Assembly: GCA_963529855.1 (NCBI GenBank)
Contig: CAURZK010000009.1
Coordinates: forward strand, 1 to 45,388
Source of the DNA: 34-65-8 sp963529855
GTDB lineage: Bacteria; Pseudomonadota; Alphaproteobacteria; Sphingomonadales; Sphingomonadaceae
Length of the DNA: 45,388 bases
Direction of reading: 5' to 3'
Below the pieces are notes generated by a model. The model was not told where the DNA came from and did no database searches. It saw only the letters and a list, made by a program, of their open reading frames with translations. A program made the translations under genes and the position numbers. Positions 15,200 to 24,031 of this stretch are shown here, piece by piece. Position 1 is the first letter of the stretch, and each line of letters begins with the position of its first letter.

Positions 15200-17127
15200 A
15201 GCCGGCGAGCTTCCTGCGCCAGGCGTTCCTGATGGTTCTGCTTGCGTTTGCCGCAGTCTCGCCGGCCCATGCACAGACCGCCCCTGCGCAAACCATCTGG
15301 CGGCTGCTCGACTACATCGCGGTCGATTACTCCGGAGCCGTTGCGCAGGGCCGTGTCATCAACGAGGCCGAGTATGTCGAGATGGTCGAGTTCTCGGCCA
15401 GTGTGCGGCAGCGGCTGGCGCAACTCCCGCCCACGACAGCACGTGCGTCGCTCGTCAGCGAGGCCGAGACACTACAGGACATCATCGCCGCCAAAGCGCC
15501 TCCACTTCAGGTGGCCATCTCGGCACGCGCGCTCGGGCGCGATCTCCTCGCAGCTTATCCGGTGCCCCTTGCCCCTCCCGGGGCGCCAGATCTCGCCCGG
15601 GGCGCGGCCCTTTATGCGGAGCACTGCTCGAGTTGCCATGGTGCAAGCGGGAACGGCCGCGGGCTGGAGTCGGCAGGCATGGACCCGCCGCCGAGCGACT
15701 TTACAGATCGGGCGCGGGCGCGAGAGCGGAGCGTGTTCGCGCTCTACCAGGTGATCGAACAGGGGCTTGAGGGCACCGCCATGGAGTCCTTTGCCCATCT
15801 TCCGGTGGAGGACCGCTGGGCTTTGGCCTTCCACGTGGGGCGGTATGCCTACCCCGAGCAACTCGCCGCCCGTGGCCAGCAGGTCTGGGCCAACCCTCGG
15901 GCGCAAGCGGCCGTGCCTGACATGCGAGCGCTCGTCAGCCTCACAACAGCGCAACTCGAGCAAAGCCTCGGTTCGGCTGAGGGCACTGCCCTCACGGCAT
16001 TCCTTCGCGGAAAGCCGCAAGTCCTTGGCAGCGGCGCGGAACGCTCACTCGGTATTGCGCGGGACCGGCTGCAAGAGGCCTTGGCTGCATACGAAGTGGG
16101 TCATTTCTCCAGCGCCGAGGATCTCGCCCTCGCCGCGTATCTCGACGGCTTCGAGCCGGTGGAGCCGATCCTGACCGCGCGCAACGGGGCACTGATGCGC
16201 TCGATCGAAGCCGCAATGGCCGAGCTGCGCTCGAGGATCGACGATCAGCAGCCGGTGAGCAATGTGCGTCAGCAGGTGGACGAAGTCCTGCGGCTGCTAG
16301 ACGACGCCGAGACGGAAATGGCGCCGGAAAACGCCAGTTCGGCGTCGTCCTTCATCGGGGCCTTCACGGTTTTGCTTCGCGAAGGTCTCGAGGCCTTGCT
16401 CATCGTCATCGCCATGATGGCCTTCCTCAGGAAGGCCGAGCGGCAGGACGCCATGCGCTACGTTCATGGCGGGTGGATCGCTGCTCTCTTGGCGGGCGCC
16501 GCCACCTGGCTCGCAGCGACCTACCTGATCAGCATCAGCGGGGCGAGCCGGGAGCTCACGGAAGGGTTCGGCTCCCTGTTCGCGGCCATTGTCCTCCTCT
16601 CGGTGGGCATCTGGATGCACGGCAAGGCACAGGCGGGTGCATGGCAGCGCTACATTGCCGAACGCATGAGCGCCGCCCTATCCCAGCGGTCATTGTGGTT
16701 CCTGTTCGGCCTGACGTTCGTCGTGGTCTATCGCGAGGTGTTTGAGACCATCCTCTTCTACACCGCGCTCTGGACAGACGGAAACGGCGGCGCCGTTGCC
16801 GGCGGCGCGGTGGCGGCGACCGTTCTTCTGGCCATCATTGCGGTCGCCATGCTGCGCTACAGCCGGCAGCTGCCGATCTCGACGTTCTTCACCTACAGCT
16901 CGATCCTCATTGCGATCCTCGCCGTGGTGCTCGCCGGGAAGGGCATCGGGGGACTGCAGGAAGGCGGGATCATCGATGTCACCCCGTTCCTCGCCGTTCC
17001 ACACGTCGACATGCTTGGCCTGATCCCGACGAGGGAAACGGTGATTGCGCAAATACTCACGGCCGCCGCCCTTGCAGCCGGGTTCTGGCTGAATTGGCGG
17101 GCAGCGCAGACAGCGAGGGCAGCCTAG
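15196..17127 (+). CDS. cytochrome c-FTR1 fusion metal permease (PbrT-like)
   Basis: A 643-aa protein. A signal peptide (residues 1-26, ending AHA) leads to a periplasmic part with one c-type haem motif, C144-S-S-C147-H148. The C-terminal part is an FTR1/ILT permease with about seven helices and the two acidic motifs REGLE (395-399) and REVFE (513-517). In the family, REXXE motifs bind ferric iron during uptake; cytochrome-fused members include PbrT of lead-resistance operons. Co-transcription with a PbrR/CadR-like regulator and a CDF transporter supports a lead or related metal role, but iron transport cannot be excluded. The start overlaps the transporter stop by four bases. Confidence 0.92.
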   Translation: MKPASFLRQAFLMVLLAFAAVSPAHAQTAPAQTIWRLLDYIAVDYSGAVAQGRVINEAEYVEMVEFSASVRQRLAQLPPTTARASLVSEAETLQDIIAAKAPPLQVAISARALGRDLLAAYPVPLAPPGAPDLARGAALYAEHCSSCHGASGNGRGLESAGMDPPPSDFTDRARARERSVFALYQVIEQGLEGTAMESFAHLPVEDRWALAFHVGRYAYPEQLAARGQQVWANPRAQAAVPDMRALVSLTTAQLEQSLGSAEGTALTAFLRGKPQVLGSGAERSLGIARDRLQEALAAYEVGHFSSAEDLALAAYLDGFEPVEPILTARNGALMRSIEAAMAELRSRIDDQQPVSNVRQQVDEVLRLLDDAETEMAPENASSASSFIGAFTVLLREGLEALLIVIAMMAFLRKAERQDAMRYVHGGWIAALLAGAATWLAATYLISISGASRELTEGFGSLFAAIVLLSVGIWMHGKAQAGAWQRYIAERMSAALSQRSLWFLFGLTFVVVYREVFETILFYTALWTDGNGGAVAGGAVAATVLLAIIAVAMLRYSRQLPISTFFTYSSILIAILAVVLAGKGIGGLQEGGIIDVTPFLAVPHVDMLGLIPTRETVIAQILTAAALAAGFWLNWRAAQTARAA

Positions 17128-17280
17128 CATGTGCCGCTTGAGGTAGAGGAGGCAAAACGCGGGCTGGAATGCCGGAAACTGACAACGTCCTCGCTAATGA
17201 TGAGGCGAGCGCGATGTTAGCGGGACGCGAAGCGGACCGTCGGCTATCGCCTGGAGTCGCTCCATTTCAGACTGGCAGCT

Positions 17281-17690
17281 AACGGCCCAGCTCCGGATAG
17301 TCGGGCACCATCGCCGGAATGAGATCTATGCGCACAGTATACAGCGCGCAATCCTACCAGGCATGGCGCTGTCAGCTAGCTGGCGGTAATTCGCGGAAAT
17401 GGCAGACAACAAGAACCAGCACTTCGTACCGAAGGCATACCTGCGTCCGTTCGGCAGCAATGACGGGAAGTCCATCAACCTGCACGCACTCGCTTCGGGC
17501 CGCTCTGTCGAGGGAGCGTCGATAAAGGGGCAGTGCTCGCGGAACTATTTCTACGGCCAAGAGCCGATATTCGACGAGTTCATCCGCCACTTCGAGGGCG
17601 GATACGGCGAGGCCATCAAACGCTTGGTCAACTGGGAGGTCGAACCGAGAGACATCAAACGGCTGCTGGATTTCTTCGTGCTCCAGTACC
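17281..17690 (+). repeat. 410-bp direct repeat, copy 1
   Basis: Identical as far as I compared it to 44924-45333 (offset 27643). It spans 118 bases upstream of a DUF4238 gene plus the first 292 bases of the gene. Copy 1 continues into more of the gene; copy 2 is cut off by the 55-bp end repeat. The left border abuts an inverted version of the dispersed repeat (17270-17280). Confidence 0.95.
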
Positions 17691-17953
17691 TGCGCACCCC
17701 CCATCAGCTCCAGCAGAGGCTGCAAGTCTTCGAAGGCTACCAGAACACGGTCATCGGCGGTCAGAAGCTGAAAGACTCCCACCCTCCCGCCCAAGAGGAC
17801 TTCCAGCCCCAGCGGGAGATGCAGCAGCAGATCTACGTGGCGGCAAAGGCCATCGATATGCTCGACGACCTGCGGTCCGTGCTGCTCATCAACCGCACCG
17901 CGACGCCTGTTCCCCGTCAGCGCCAATGGCACAGATTTGAGGTTGTGAATTAA
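17399..17953 (+). pseudogene. DUF4238 protein gene, 3'-truncated by an IS3-family element
   Basis: The N terminus NQHFVPKAYLRPFG and the later FVLQYLRTPHQ identify DUF4238, a family of unknown function. About 182 residues are native before an IS3-family end begins at about 17946; the in-frame stop (TAA 17951-17953) lies inside the IS. I estimate that a third or more of the usual length is missing. The rest of the gene is not found on the far side of the IS, so this is not a simple insertion. A second copy of its 5' part starts at 45042. Such a protein is probably non-functional, though the DUF4238 core may be partly intact. Confidence 0.85.
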
Positions 17954-17992
17954 GGAGTGTTGGGGCTTCGTCGCAGTGACGAAGGAACGAAG

Positions 17993-18379
17993 ATGAAGCC
18001 CCAACACTCCTTGAAAAAATCGCCTGCCAAGGCCCCTGCTGAGCGGGTGGTGAAGGACATCCGGCGGCAGACCCGGCGGCATTTTTCGGCCGAAGACAAG
18101 ATCCGCATTGTGCTCGATGGGCTGCGTGGCGAAGACAGCATTGCTGAACTATGCCGCAAGGAATGCATTGCCCAGAGCCTGTATTACACCTGGGCGAAGG
18201 AGTTTATGGAAGCGGGCAAGCGGCGCCTGGCGGGTGACACGGCTCGTGCCGCGACCAGCGGCGAGGTGCAGGACCTGCGCCGCGAAGCCCGTGCCCTGAA
18301 GGAATGCGTGGCCGACCTGACGCTCGAAAACCGTCTGCTCAAAAAAAGCATGATCGCGGATGGGGGCGACGACGAATGA
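17993..18379 (+). CDS. IS3-family transposase OrfA
   Basis: A 128-aa DNA-binding subunit. It has a helix-turn-helix (FSAEDKIRIVLDGLRGEDSIAELCRKE) followed by a leucine-zipper-like helix (LTLENRLLKKSM), the standard IS3 OrfA layout. I chose the ATG at 17993, after gaaggaacga; an earlier in-frame start would lie close to the IS end. It overlaps orfB by four bases. Confidence 0.92.
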   Translation: MKPQHSLKKSPAKAPAERVVKDIRRQTRRHFSAEDKIRIVLDGLRGEDSIAELCRKECIAQSLYYTWAKEFMEAGKRRLAGDTARAATSGEVQDLRREARALKECVADLTLENRLLKKSMIADGGDDE

Positions 18380-19355
18380 GATATCCCGCATCCGAGAAGC
18401 TCGAGATCATCCGGATCGTCGAGCAGTCGCATCTGCCGGCGAAGCTCACCCTCGACAAGCTGGGGATCGCACGCCGGACGTTCTACCGCTGGTACGACCG
18501 GTTCCTCGAAGGCGGACCGGAGGCGTTGGAAGATCGGCCATCGGCACCGAGCCGCGTGTGGAACCGGATCCCGCCTGACATCCATGATCAGATCATCGAA
18601 CTGGCACTGGAGCAGTCCGAGCTGAGCCCACGGGAGCTGGCGGTGCGCTTTACCGACGAAAGGCGTTACTTCGTGTCGGAAGCCACGGTTTACCGCCTTC
18701 TGAAGGCCCATGACCTGATCACCAGCCCGGCCTATGTGGTGATCAAGGCCGCCGATCAGTTCCACACCAAGACCACCCGGCCGAACGAGATGTGGCAGAC
18801 CGACTTCACCTACTTCAAGATTATCGGGTGGGGCTGGATGTACCTGTCGACCGTGCTCGACGACTTCTCACGCTACATCATCGCCTGGAAGCTGTGCACC
18901 AACATGCGCGCCGAGGACGTGACCGACACGCTGGACATGGCACTGGCCGCATCGGGCTGCGACAGCGCCACGGTGCTGCACAAGCCAAGGCTGCTGTCGG
19001 ACAATGGCCCCAGCTACATCGCCGGCGAACTGGCGGAATACATCGAGGCCCGGAAGATGAGCCATGTGCGCGGTGCCCCGCTACACCCGCAGACCCAGGG
19101 CAAGATCGAGCGCTGGCATCAGACCTTGAAAACCGCATCCTGCTGGAAAACTACTTCCTGCCCGGCGACCTCGAGGCCCGGATCGAAGCGTTCGTCGAGC
19201 ATTATAACCACCGACGTTACCACGAGAGCCTGAACAACGTGACGCCCGCCGACGCCTACTTCGGCAGGGCCGATGCCATCATCAAACAGCGCGAAAGGAT
19301 CAAACGGAAGACCATCGAACATCGGCGCTTGCTGCACCGCAAGCTCGCCGCTTAA
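18376..19355 (+). pseudogene. IS3-family transposase OrfB, frameshifted
   Basis: Integrase-type DDE transposase. The first Asp lies in WQTDFTYF, the second in LLSDNGPSY and the Glu in QGKIERWHQTL. Just after the Glu, near 19128, one A is missing from a short A run, so the frame switches. The expected continuation NRILLENYFLPGDLEARIE then reads on to the stop at 19353-19355. The frame without correction ends early at 19233 with about 35 wrong residues. Either the element is dead or the base is a sequencing error. Confidence 0.88.
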
Positions 19356-19509
19356 TATCAACCCCACGACGAGGCCCGCACTCCGCTAATTTACGCCGCG
19401 AGTTGTGCCAAATGTTCTGACGACGGACACCGCTCGATCGCCCATGATTTAGGCCCAGGACGCCTTCCGTAGAGCTCGAGGCGCTACCATCGGAACAAGG
19501 AGAGAAAAG

Positions 19510-20184
19510 ATGCACAAGGCACTGTTCGTAGGCATTGAAGCCGGGCCGACCCACCAGGAAGATGCCGCTGAATTCCTCCGGGGTGCGCTGGAGCCGGTCG
19601 AGCATGAGCAGGACACGCGGCACTGGTACGCGCTGCGCTTTGGCCCCGCCGACTTCGCCATCTTCGATACCTTCCCCGGCAATGCCGGCCGGCTGAAGCA
19701 TCTGTTCGGCACGGTCGGCCGGGCGCTGGTGGTGAAGACCTTCACCATCCTCAACGGATTGCCGGAGATCGAGCCGGCCGACATCCTCGCCCTCAAGGTG
19801 CCGGCGGCGGACGCCCTGCCGCGCTTGGCCCTGCATGTTCCGCTTGAAGCACGGGATGGTGCGGAGGAAGAGGTTGCCCGCTTCCTGCAAGGAGCCCAAT
19901 CGGCCGTGGAGCGGGAGCCGGGCACCCTGTCGTGGTACGCTCTGCGTCTCGGAAAGACTCGGTTCGCCATCGTCGATACCTTCGCCGACGAGGCAGGGCG
20001 CGAGGCGCATCTGTCGGGCGAAGTCGGCACGGCGCTATCCGGAAGCGCTGCTTCGCTGTTCGCCGAGCCTCCCCAGATCCACCGCGCACAAATCTTGGCG
20101 TTCAAGATTGCATCCGCTGTTGATGAGGAGAGGACGAGCAGGAACACGTCGGTCGCGCGGCCGCTTGAGGGAGGGACAGTCTGA
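19510..20184 (+). CDS. tandem ABM-domain (quinol monooxygenase-like) protein
   Basis: A 224-aa protein made of two copies of the same dimeric alpha/beta-barrel (ABM) domain, about residues 1-98 and 105-205. The repeats share WYALRFG..FAIFDTF and WYALRLG..FAIVDTF signatures. Single-domain relatives, such as the gene at 33520 here, are annotated as putative quinol monooxygenases; a fused pair could act as an intramolecular dimer. Shine-Dalgarno aaggagag precedes the start. The stop overlaps the ATG of the MRJP gene by one base, so both are co-translated. Possible role: quinone handling or sequestration; catalysis is not proven by any visible residue. Confidence 0.85.
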   Translation: MHKALFVGIEAGPTHQEDAAEFLRGALEPVEHEQDTRHWYALRFGPADFAIFDTFPGNAGRLKHLFGTVGRALVVKTFTILNGLPEIEPADILALKVPAADALPRLALHVPLEARDGAEEEVARFLQGAQSAVEREPGTLSWYALRLGKTRFAIVDTFADEAGREAHLSGEVGTALSGSAASLFAEPPQIHRAQILAFKIASAVDEERTSRNTSVARPLEGGTV

Positions 20185-21293
20185 TGGACACGAAGCAGAA
20201 GGCGCTCGTCGGAGCCGCCGTTGCCGGCACCGCAGCAGCCGGAGCCGCGTTCGCGTTCAAGTTCGCGGGCACGGATTCGAAACTCACCAAGGTCGCGGAT
20301 TTCGACCATCAGGTGACCGGCGTAAGCGTCACCGAGGACGGGCGGATCTTCGTCTGTTTCCCGCGCTGGACCGACGACGCCCCGATCTCGGTCGCCGAGT
20401 TGCTTCCGAGCGGAAATCTCAAGGCCTATCCGGACGAGAGATGGAATTCCTGGCGCAACGCGAAGGCGAGCGAAATGCCGGTCGGCGAGTATTTCGTCTG
20501 CGTGCAATCGATCGTGGCGGATGGTCGGGACGCCTTGTGGGTGCTCGATCCCGCCGCGCCCGGCAACGAAAAGATTCTGCCCGGCGGCCCCAAGCTGGTC
20601 CGTGTCGACCTCGCGACCGACCAAGTCACCAAGACGATCCTGTTCGACGAGACGGTGGCGCTTCAGGGTACCTATCTCAATGACATCCGCTTCAGCGCTG
20701 ACGGCAAGACCGGTTACATTACTGATTCGGGCACACGCGGCGCGATCATAGTCGTCGACCTTGACACCGGTGACGCCTTCCGCGCGCTCGACGGCCATAA
20801 GTCCACGCAGGTCGAGAAGGACGTGATCGTCGAAATCGATGGCAAGCCGCTTCGTCGGCCCGATGGTCGCCAGCCCAGCTTCTCGTCCGACGGCCTTGCG
20901 ATCTCCAACGACAGAGAGACGCTTTACTGGCAGGCGCTGACCGGCCGAACGCTCTATTCGATCGATACATCGAAACTCAGCAAGAGCACTTCGGCCTCGG
21001 ACGTTGAAGCGGCGGTGAAGACCGTCGGCACGACCAATGTTGCGGACGGCCTCTGGATGGGCAGCGACGACACGCTCTATGTCACCTCACCAACCGACAA
21101 TTCCGTGAAGTATTGGAAGGGCGATGCGCTGGAGCCGGTGGTAACCGACAAGAGATTGCGCTGGCCCGATACGCTGTCGGAAGGGCCGGACGGGACGATC
21201 TACGTCACTGCCTCGCATATCCAGGATACGAACTGGTATAAGCCGGGCGCCCCCGCTTCGCTGCCAACCGCGCTTTTTTCCTTTCGTCGGTGA
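20184..21293 (+). CDS. MRJP/Yellow-family beta-propeller protein
   Basis: A 369-aa protein with an N-terminal hydrophobic segment (ALVGAAVAGTAAAGAAFAF, residues 7-25) that is a signal peptide or anchor, followed by a six-bladed propeller of the major royal jelly/Yellow family. Recognisable blades: VSVTEDGRIFVCFPRW, YLNDIRFSADGKTGYITDSG and the closing RWPDTLSEGPDGTIYVTAS. Insect Yellow proteins act on dopachrome; bacterial members have no settled function. It is a paralogue of the lipoprotein at 31440, with which it shares these same motifs. Coupling to the tandem ABM gene suggests a shared aromatic or quinone substrate outside the cytoplasm. Confidence 0.88.
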   Translation: MDTKQKALVGAAVAGTAAAGAAFAFKFAGTDSKLTKVADFDHQVTGVSVTEDGRIFVCFPRWTDDAPISVAELLPSGNLKAYPDERWNSWRNAKASEMPVGEYFVCVQSIVADGRDALWVLDPAAPGNEKILPGGPKLVRVDLATDQVTKTILFDETVALQGTYLNDIRFSADGKTGYITDSGTRGAIIVVDLDTGDAFRALDGHKSTQVEKDVIVEIDGKPLRRPDGRQPSFSSDGLAISNDRETLYWQALTGRTLYSIDTSKLSKSTSASDVEAAVKTVGTTNVADGLWMGSDDTLYVTSPTDNSVKYWKGDALEPVVTDKRLRWPDTLSEGPDGTIYVTASHIQDTNWYKPGAPASLPTALFSFRR

Positions 21294-21336
21294 CGCGACG
21301 CGGTCGGTTTTAACGACCAGTGTCTTGATGTAGTTA

Positions 21337-22183
21337 GGCTTCGTGGACAAAGCTTGACCTGGGACTCGTCGTTCGATTCAAGGCTGCCGTTTGGAGGCGG
21401 CCTTGGGCGAGCGGATTGGGGTATCGGATGACGAGTGGGAACTGGTCATGCCGCTGCTGCCGCCGGAGCGCGGGCGTGGCTGCCGGCCGGCGCAGGATAA
21501 TCGACGCTACTTCGAAGGCATGATGTGGATCGCGCGCACCGGCGCGCAGTGGCGACACCTGCCGGATGACTATGGCAAGTGGAACAGCGTCTTCCGGCGC
21601 TACCGAAGATGGGTTACGACCGGCGTGTTTGATGCCATGCTCGAGACGCTGGCCGAACTGGCGGGACGGGACACTGCCGCCGACATGATCGACACCACAG
21701 TGGTCCGGGCACATCATTGTGCAGTCGGCTTAAAAAGTGACTCAGCAAACAGAGGGGCTCGGCCGATCGCGGGGAGGCTTCACCACCAAACTCCACGCCA
21801 GATGCGACGCCAGAGGCCTCCCACTCGGCTTCGTGCTGACGCCCGGCCAAGCTCACGACGTTCAAGGCTTTGCGTCGCTCTTCCGGATGATCGGTGACCG
21901 CATCGAAGCGTTCCTCGCCGACCGCGGCTATGATGCCGATGCTATCCGCGAGGAGATCGCCGCTGCCGGCGTCGAAGCGGTCATCCCTGCCAAGGCCAAT
22001 CGCCGCACACCTGCACCGCACGACCGGGTAAAATACCGTTGGCGGAACGTGATCGAGCGGCTGTTCAACAAGCTGAAGAACTGGCGGCGCATCGCGACCC
22101 GCTACGACAAAACCAAAGAGTCCTACCTCGGCTTCGTCGCTCTCGCTTCAATCAAGCTCTGGATACCCTTTGTCCACGAAACC
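21337..22183 (+). mobile_element. IS5-family insertion sequence, copy 2
   Basis: Complete 847-bp element with inverted repeats GGCTTCGTGGACAAAG (left) and GGTTTCGTGGACAAAG (right, read inward). TA dinucleotides flank both ends (21335-21336 and 22184-22185). The transposase stop codon TAA is completed by the flanking TA, so the element itself does not encode its own full stop. Confidence 0.9.
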
Positions 22184-22186
22184 TAA
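21391..22186 (+). CDS. IS5-family transposase, two frames joined at an A5 run
   Basis: The first frame (TTG at 21391) begins with IGVSDDEWELVMPLLPPE and carries the first Asp in DMIDTTVVRAHH. The second frame carries LADRGYDAD and RNVIERLFNKLKNWRR. They meet at the aaaaa run 21732-21736. The second frame is +1 relative to the first; a -1 shift there would hit a TGA at once. Transcriptional slippage on the A run or a one-base deletion would fit better than standard -1 frameshifting, so it may be a disabled copy. Confidence 0.82.
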
Positions 22187-22614
22187 GCCGTGCTCGAGGA
22201 GATCTCGCCACATCGCTATCATGGTCGCCCTGACGACGGCCAACATCTCGAACGGCGCAAGGGCCCACGAGATCGTGTCCGCGATCTGCAAATGCCCGCT
22301 ATCTCGAAAGCACGCGTTCGGCGATAGGCCCTGCGGTCGGATCAAGCTGCCTGATGCGGCTGCTCTGCGCGACTTCACCGTCGAGATCATCTGTTGTCGG
22401 TGGACGTGTTCGGCTTTGGAGTGCTCCTTCAAAGTTGGAGGGTCGAGCGGACCTTGGACGGATGACGCGCTGGCTATGGATCGTCCGCGACTGTCCGAAG
22501 GGCCTCGACGCACCTGAAGCGATGATCCATCCTGTTATGGTCAGCAACCTGCTGCGTTGACACCCGCCTGAACGGAGGTGCCATGCGAAAGCCGAAAACG
22601 GCTTCGCTATCGTG
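22184..22614. other. intergenic remnant between two IS elements
   Basis: This stretch of about 430 bases holds no gene that I can support. Near its end, aacggaggtg (22571-22580) is a very strong ribosome site followed by an ATG at 22583. That ATG opens a 10-codon frame whose TGA overlaps the ATG of the next gene at 22615. Confidence 0.5.
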
Positions 22615-22895
22615 ATGGCCAAGGGGTTCGATCCCGTATCCCGCGACGACGTGCGTGCGATCTTCGCCTACAAGCTCGACGAACTAACGACCGATCTCGT
22701 CCGCTGCGATATCGTGACGGACGCAGCCGATAGTGAGCAAATACGCATCGTCCACGAAGAACTACCCGGCTTCGACATTGCCATGAAAAGCTTCGAGAGC
22801 CTGCCTGGCGTCATCGGCAGTGGCGGGACGCAGTGTTTCTCCCATCTTTCGCCACAAACCGGACCGTTATCTACGAGCGACCCACCTATCCCTGA
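22615..22895 (+). pseudogene. small hypothetical protein gene, frameshifted
   Basis: The first 65 or so codons give MAKGFDPVSRDDVRAIFAYK and continue through VHEELPGFDIAMKSFESLPG. At about 22809 the frame shifts: the next frame continues HRQWRDAVFLPSFATNRTVI and stops at TGA 22893-22895. The joined product of about 93 aa looks like one continuous small soluble protein. One base, probably a T in the codon before CAT, is missing. Without the shift the frame runs on to 22938 with low-complexity Ser/Pro sequence. Function is not known. It is flanked by IS elements on both sides and is probably a relic. Confidence 0.5.
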
Positions 22896-23038
22896 TCCAT
22901 TTCGCTTCGGTCTCTGTTCATCGGCGCGACGTTCATGACCCACCAAAACTGTCCCAATCTGAGCCATATGAAATTTACCGCCCAATACCGCTTCGTCCCG
23001 CATGCTCCCGATCCTAACAGCAGCTCAGACGAGTGCTA

Positions 23039-23887
23039 GGCTGTGTTGACAAAAGGGATTCCCATTTGCCCCGAGTTCTGATTCAAGACTGCTTTTTGAG
23101 GAGCAGTCATGGGTCGTGGGGACTTGTCGGATGCGGAATGGGAGTTGATCGGGCCGCTGCTACCGCCTGAGCGTGGTCGCTGGGCGCGTCCTGCTGGCGA
23201 TAACCGGCGCTTCCTCAATGGCATGCTCCACGTGCTGCGAGTCGGCTGCCCCTGGCGCGACATGCACGAGCGATACGGCAAGTGGAACTCGGTCTATGTC
23301 CGGTTCCGGCGCTGGGCCGAACAGGGTGTCTGGGATGCGCTGCTGCAGACACTGGTCGATCTGGGTCTAACCGACGACTGGCAGCAAATGATCGACAGCA
23401 CCAGCGTTCGCGGCCCTGTCTCGGCAGCGGGCGGAAAAGGGGGGCTTGTGCGAACGCTCTTGGTCGATCACGCGGCGGCTTTACGAGCAAAATCCACGCC
23501 CGCTGCGACAATCAAGGACTGCCTCTCGGCTTCATCCTGACCGGCGGGGAGGCTTCCGATTACACCGCTGCCGAGCCGCTGATGGAGATCCCCGTCGCCG
23601 CGCCCAAGGCGCTGCTGGCGGACAAAGGCTATGACGGTGATCGCTTCCGGGAAAGCCTGCTGATCCGGGGCATCCTGCCCATCATCCCGCCCCGCTCAAA
23701 CCGCAAGGTGCCCGACCATCCCGACTATCGCCGCTACCGGGACCGCAATCGCGTCGAGCGCATGTTAGGAAAGCTCAAGCAACAGCGCCGAATCGCCACC
23801 CGCTACGACAAGACCATCCTATCCTTCGAGAGTTTCCTCAACCTCGCCGCCACTCGCCTATGGCTGAAGTCTTTTGTCAACACGGCC
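23039..23887 (+). mobile_element. IS5-family insertion sequence, copy 3
   Basis: Complete 849-bp element with inverted repeats GGCTGTGTTGACAAAAG (left) and GGCCGTGTTGACAAAAG (right, read inward). TA (part of CTAG) flanks both ends: 23037-23038 and 23888-23889. As in copy 2, the transposase stop (TAG) is completed by the flanking target bases. Confidence 0.92.
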
Positions 23888-23890
23888 TAG
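23109..23890 (+). CDS. IS5-family transposase with -1 frameshift site
   Basis: The first frame starts MGRGDLSDAEWELIGPLLPP (ATG at 23109 after gaggagcagtc) and carries the first Asp in MIDSTSVRG. The second frame carries LADKGYDGD and RVERMLGKLKQQRRIATRYDK. The frames join at AAAAGGGGGG (23435-23444), the same slippery run as in copy 1, giving SAAGGKGG then ACANALGRSRGG after a -1 shift. The element looks functional. Confidence 0.9.
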
Positions 23891-24031
23891 GAACAAATGG
23901 ACGAGAGTTGGTATGTCTAACAGGGCTTTTCGCGGCAAAAAGCAAACAGAGCACATCTCGCTCCATGCGGCCCAGAGTCTCCATCACGCTGGGAGGGCTT
24001 CCCCAGTAATCGCAACCGACCGAGGCCGTAG

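Larger units (their letters stand above)
17946..19393 (+). mobile_element. IS3-family insertion sequence
   Basis: About 1.45 kb. Imperfect terminal inverted repeats: TGAATTAAGGAGTG at the left, and TAAATTAGCGGAGTG read inward from the right. It carries the usual orfA and orfB with an ATGA overlap. I find no matching target duplication (left flank ggttg, right flank cgccg), so the two sides probably came from different places through IS-mediated deletion or recombination. orfB has a frameshift, so the element is probably immobile on its own. Confidence 0.85.

Noticed and set aside
17319..17525. Short frame repeated at 44962 in the 410-bp repeat
   Set aside because: It is out of frame with the DUF4238 gene and is Ser/Arg-rich; the real gene is the DUF4238 frame.
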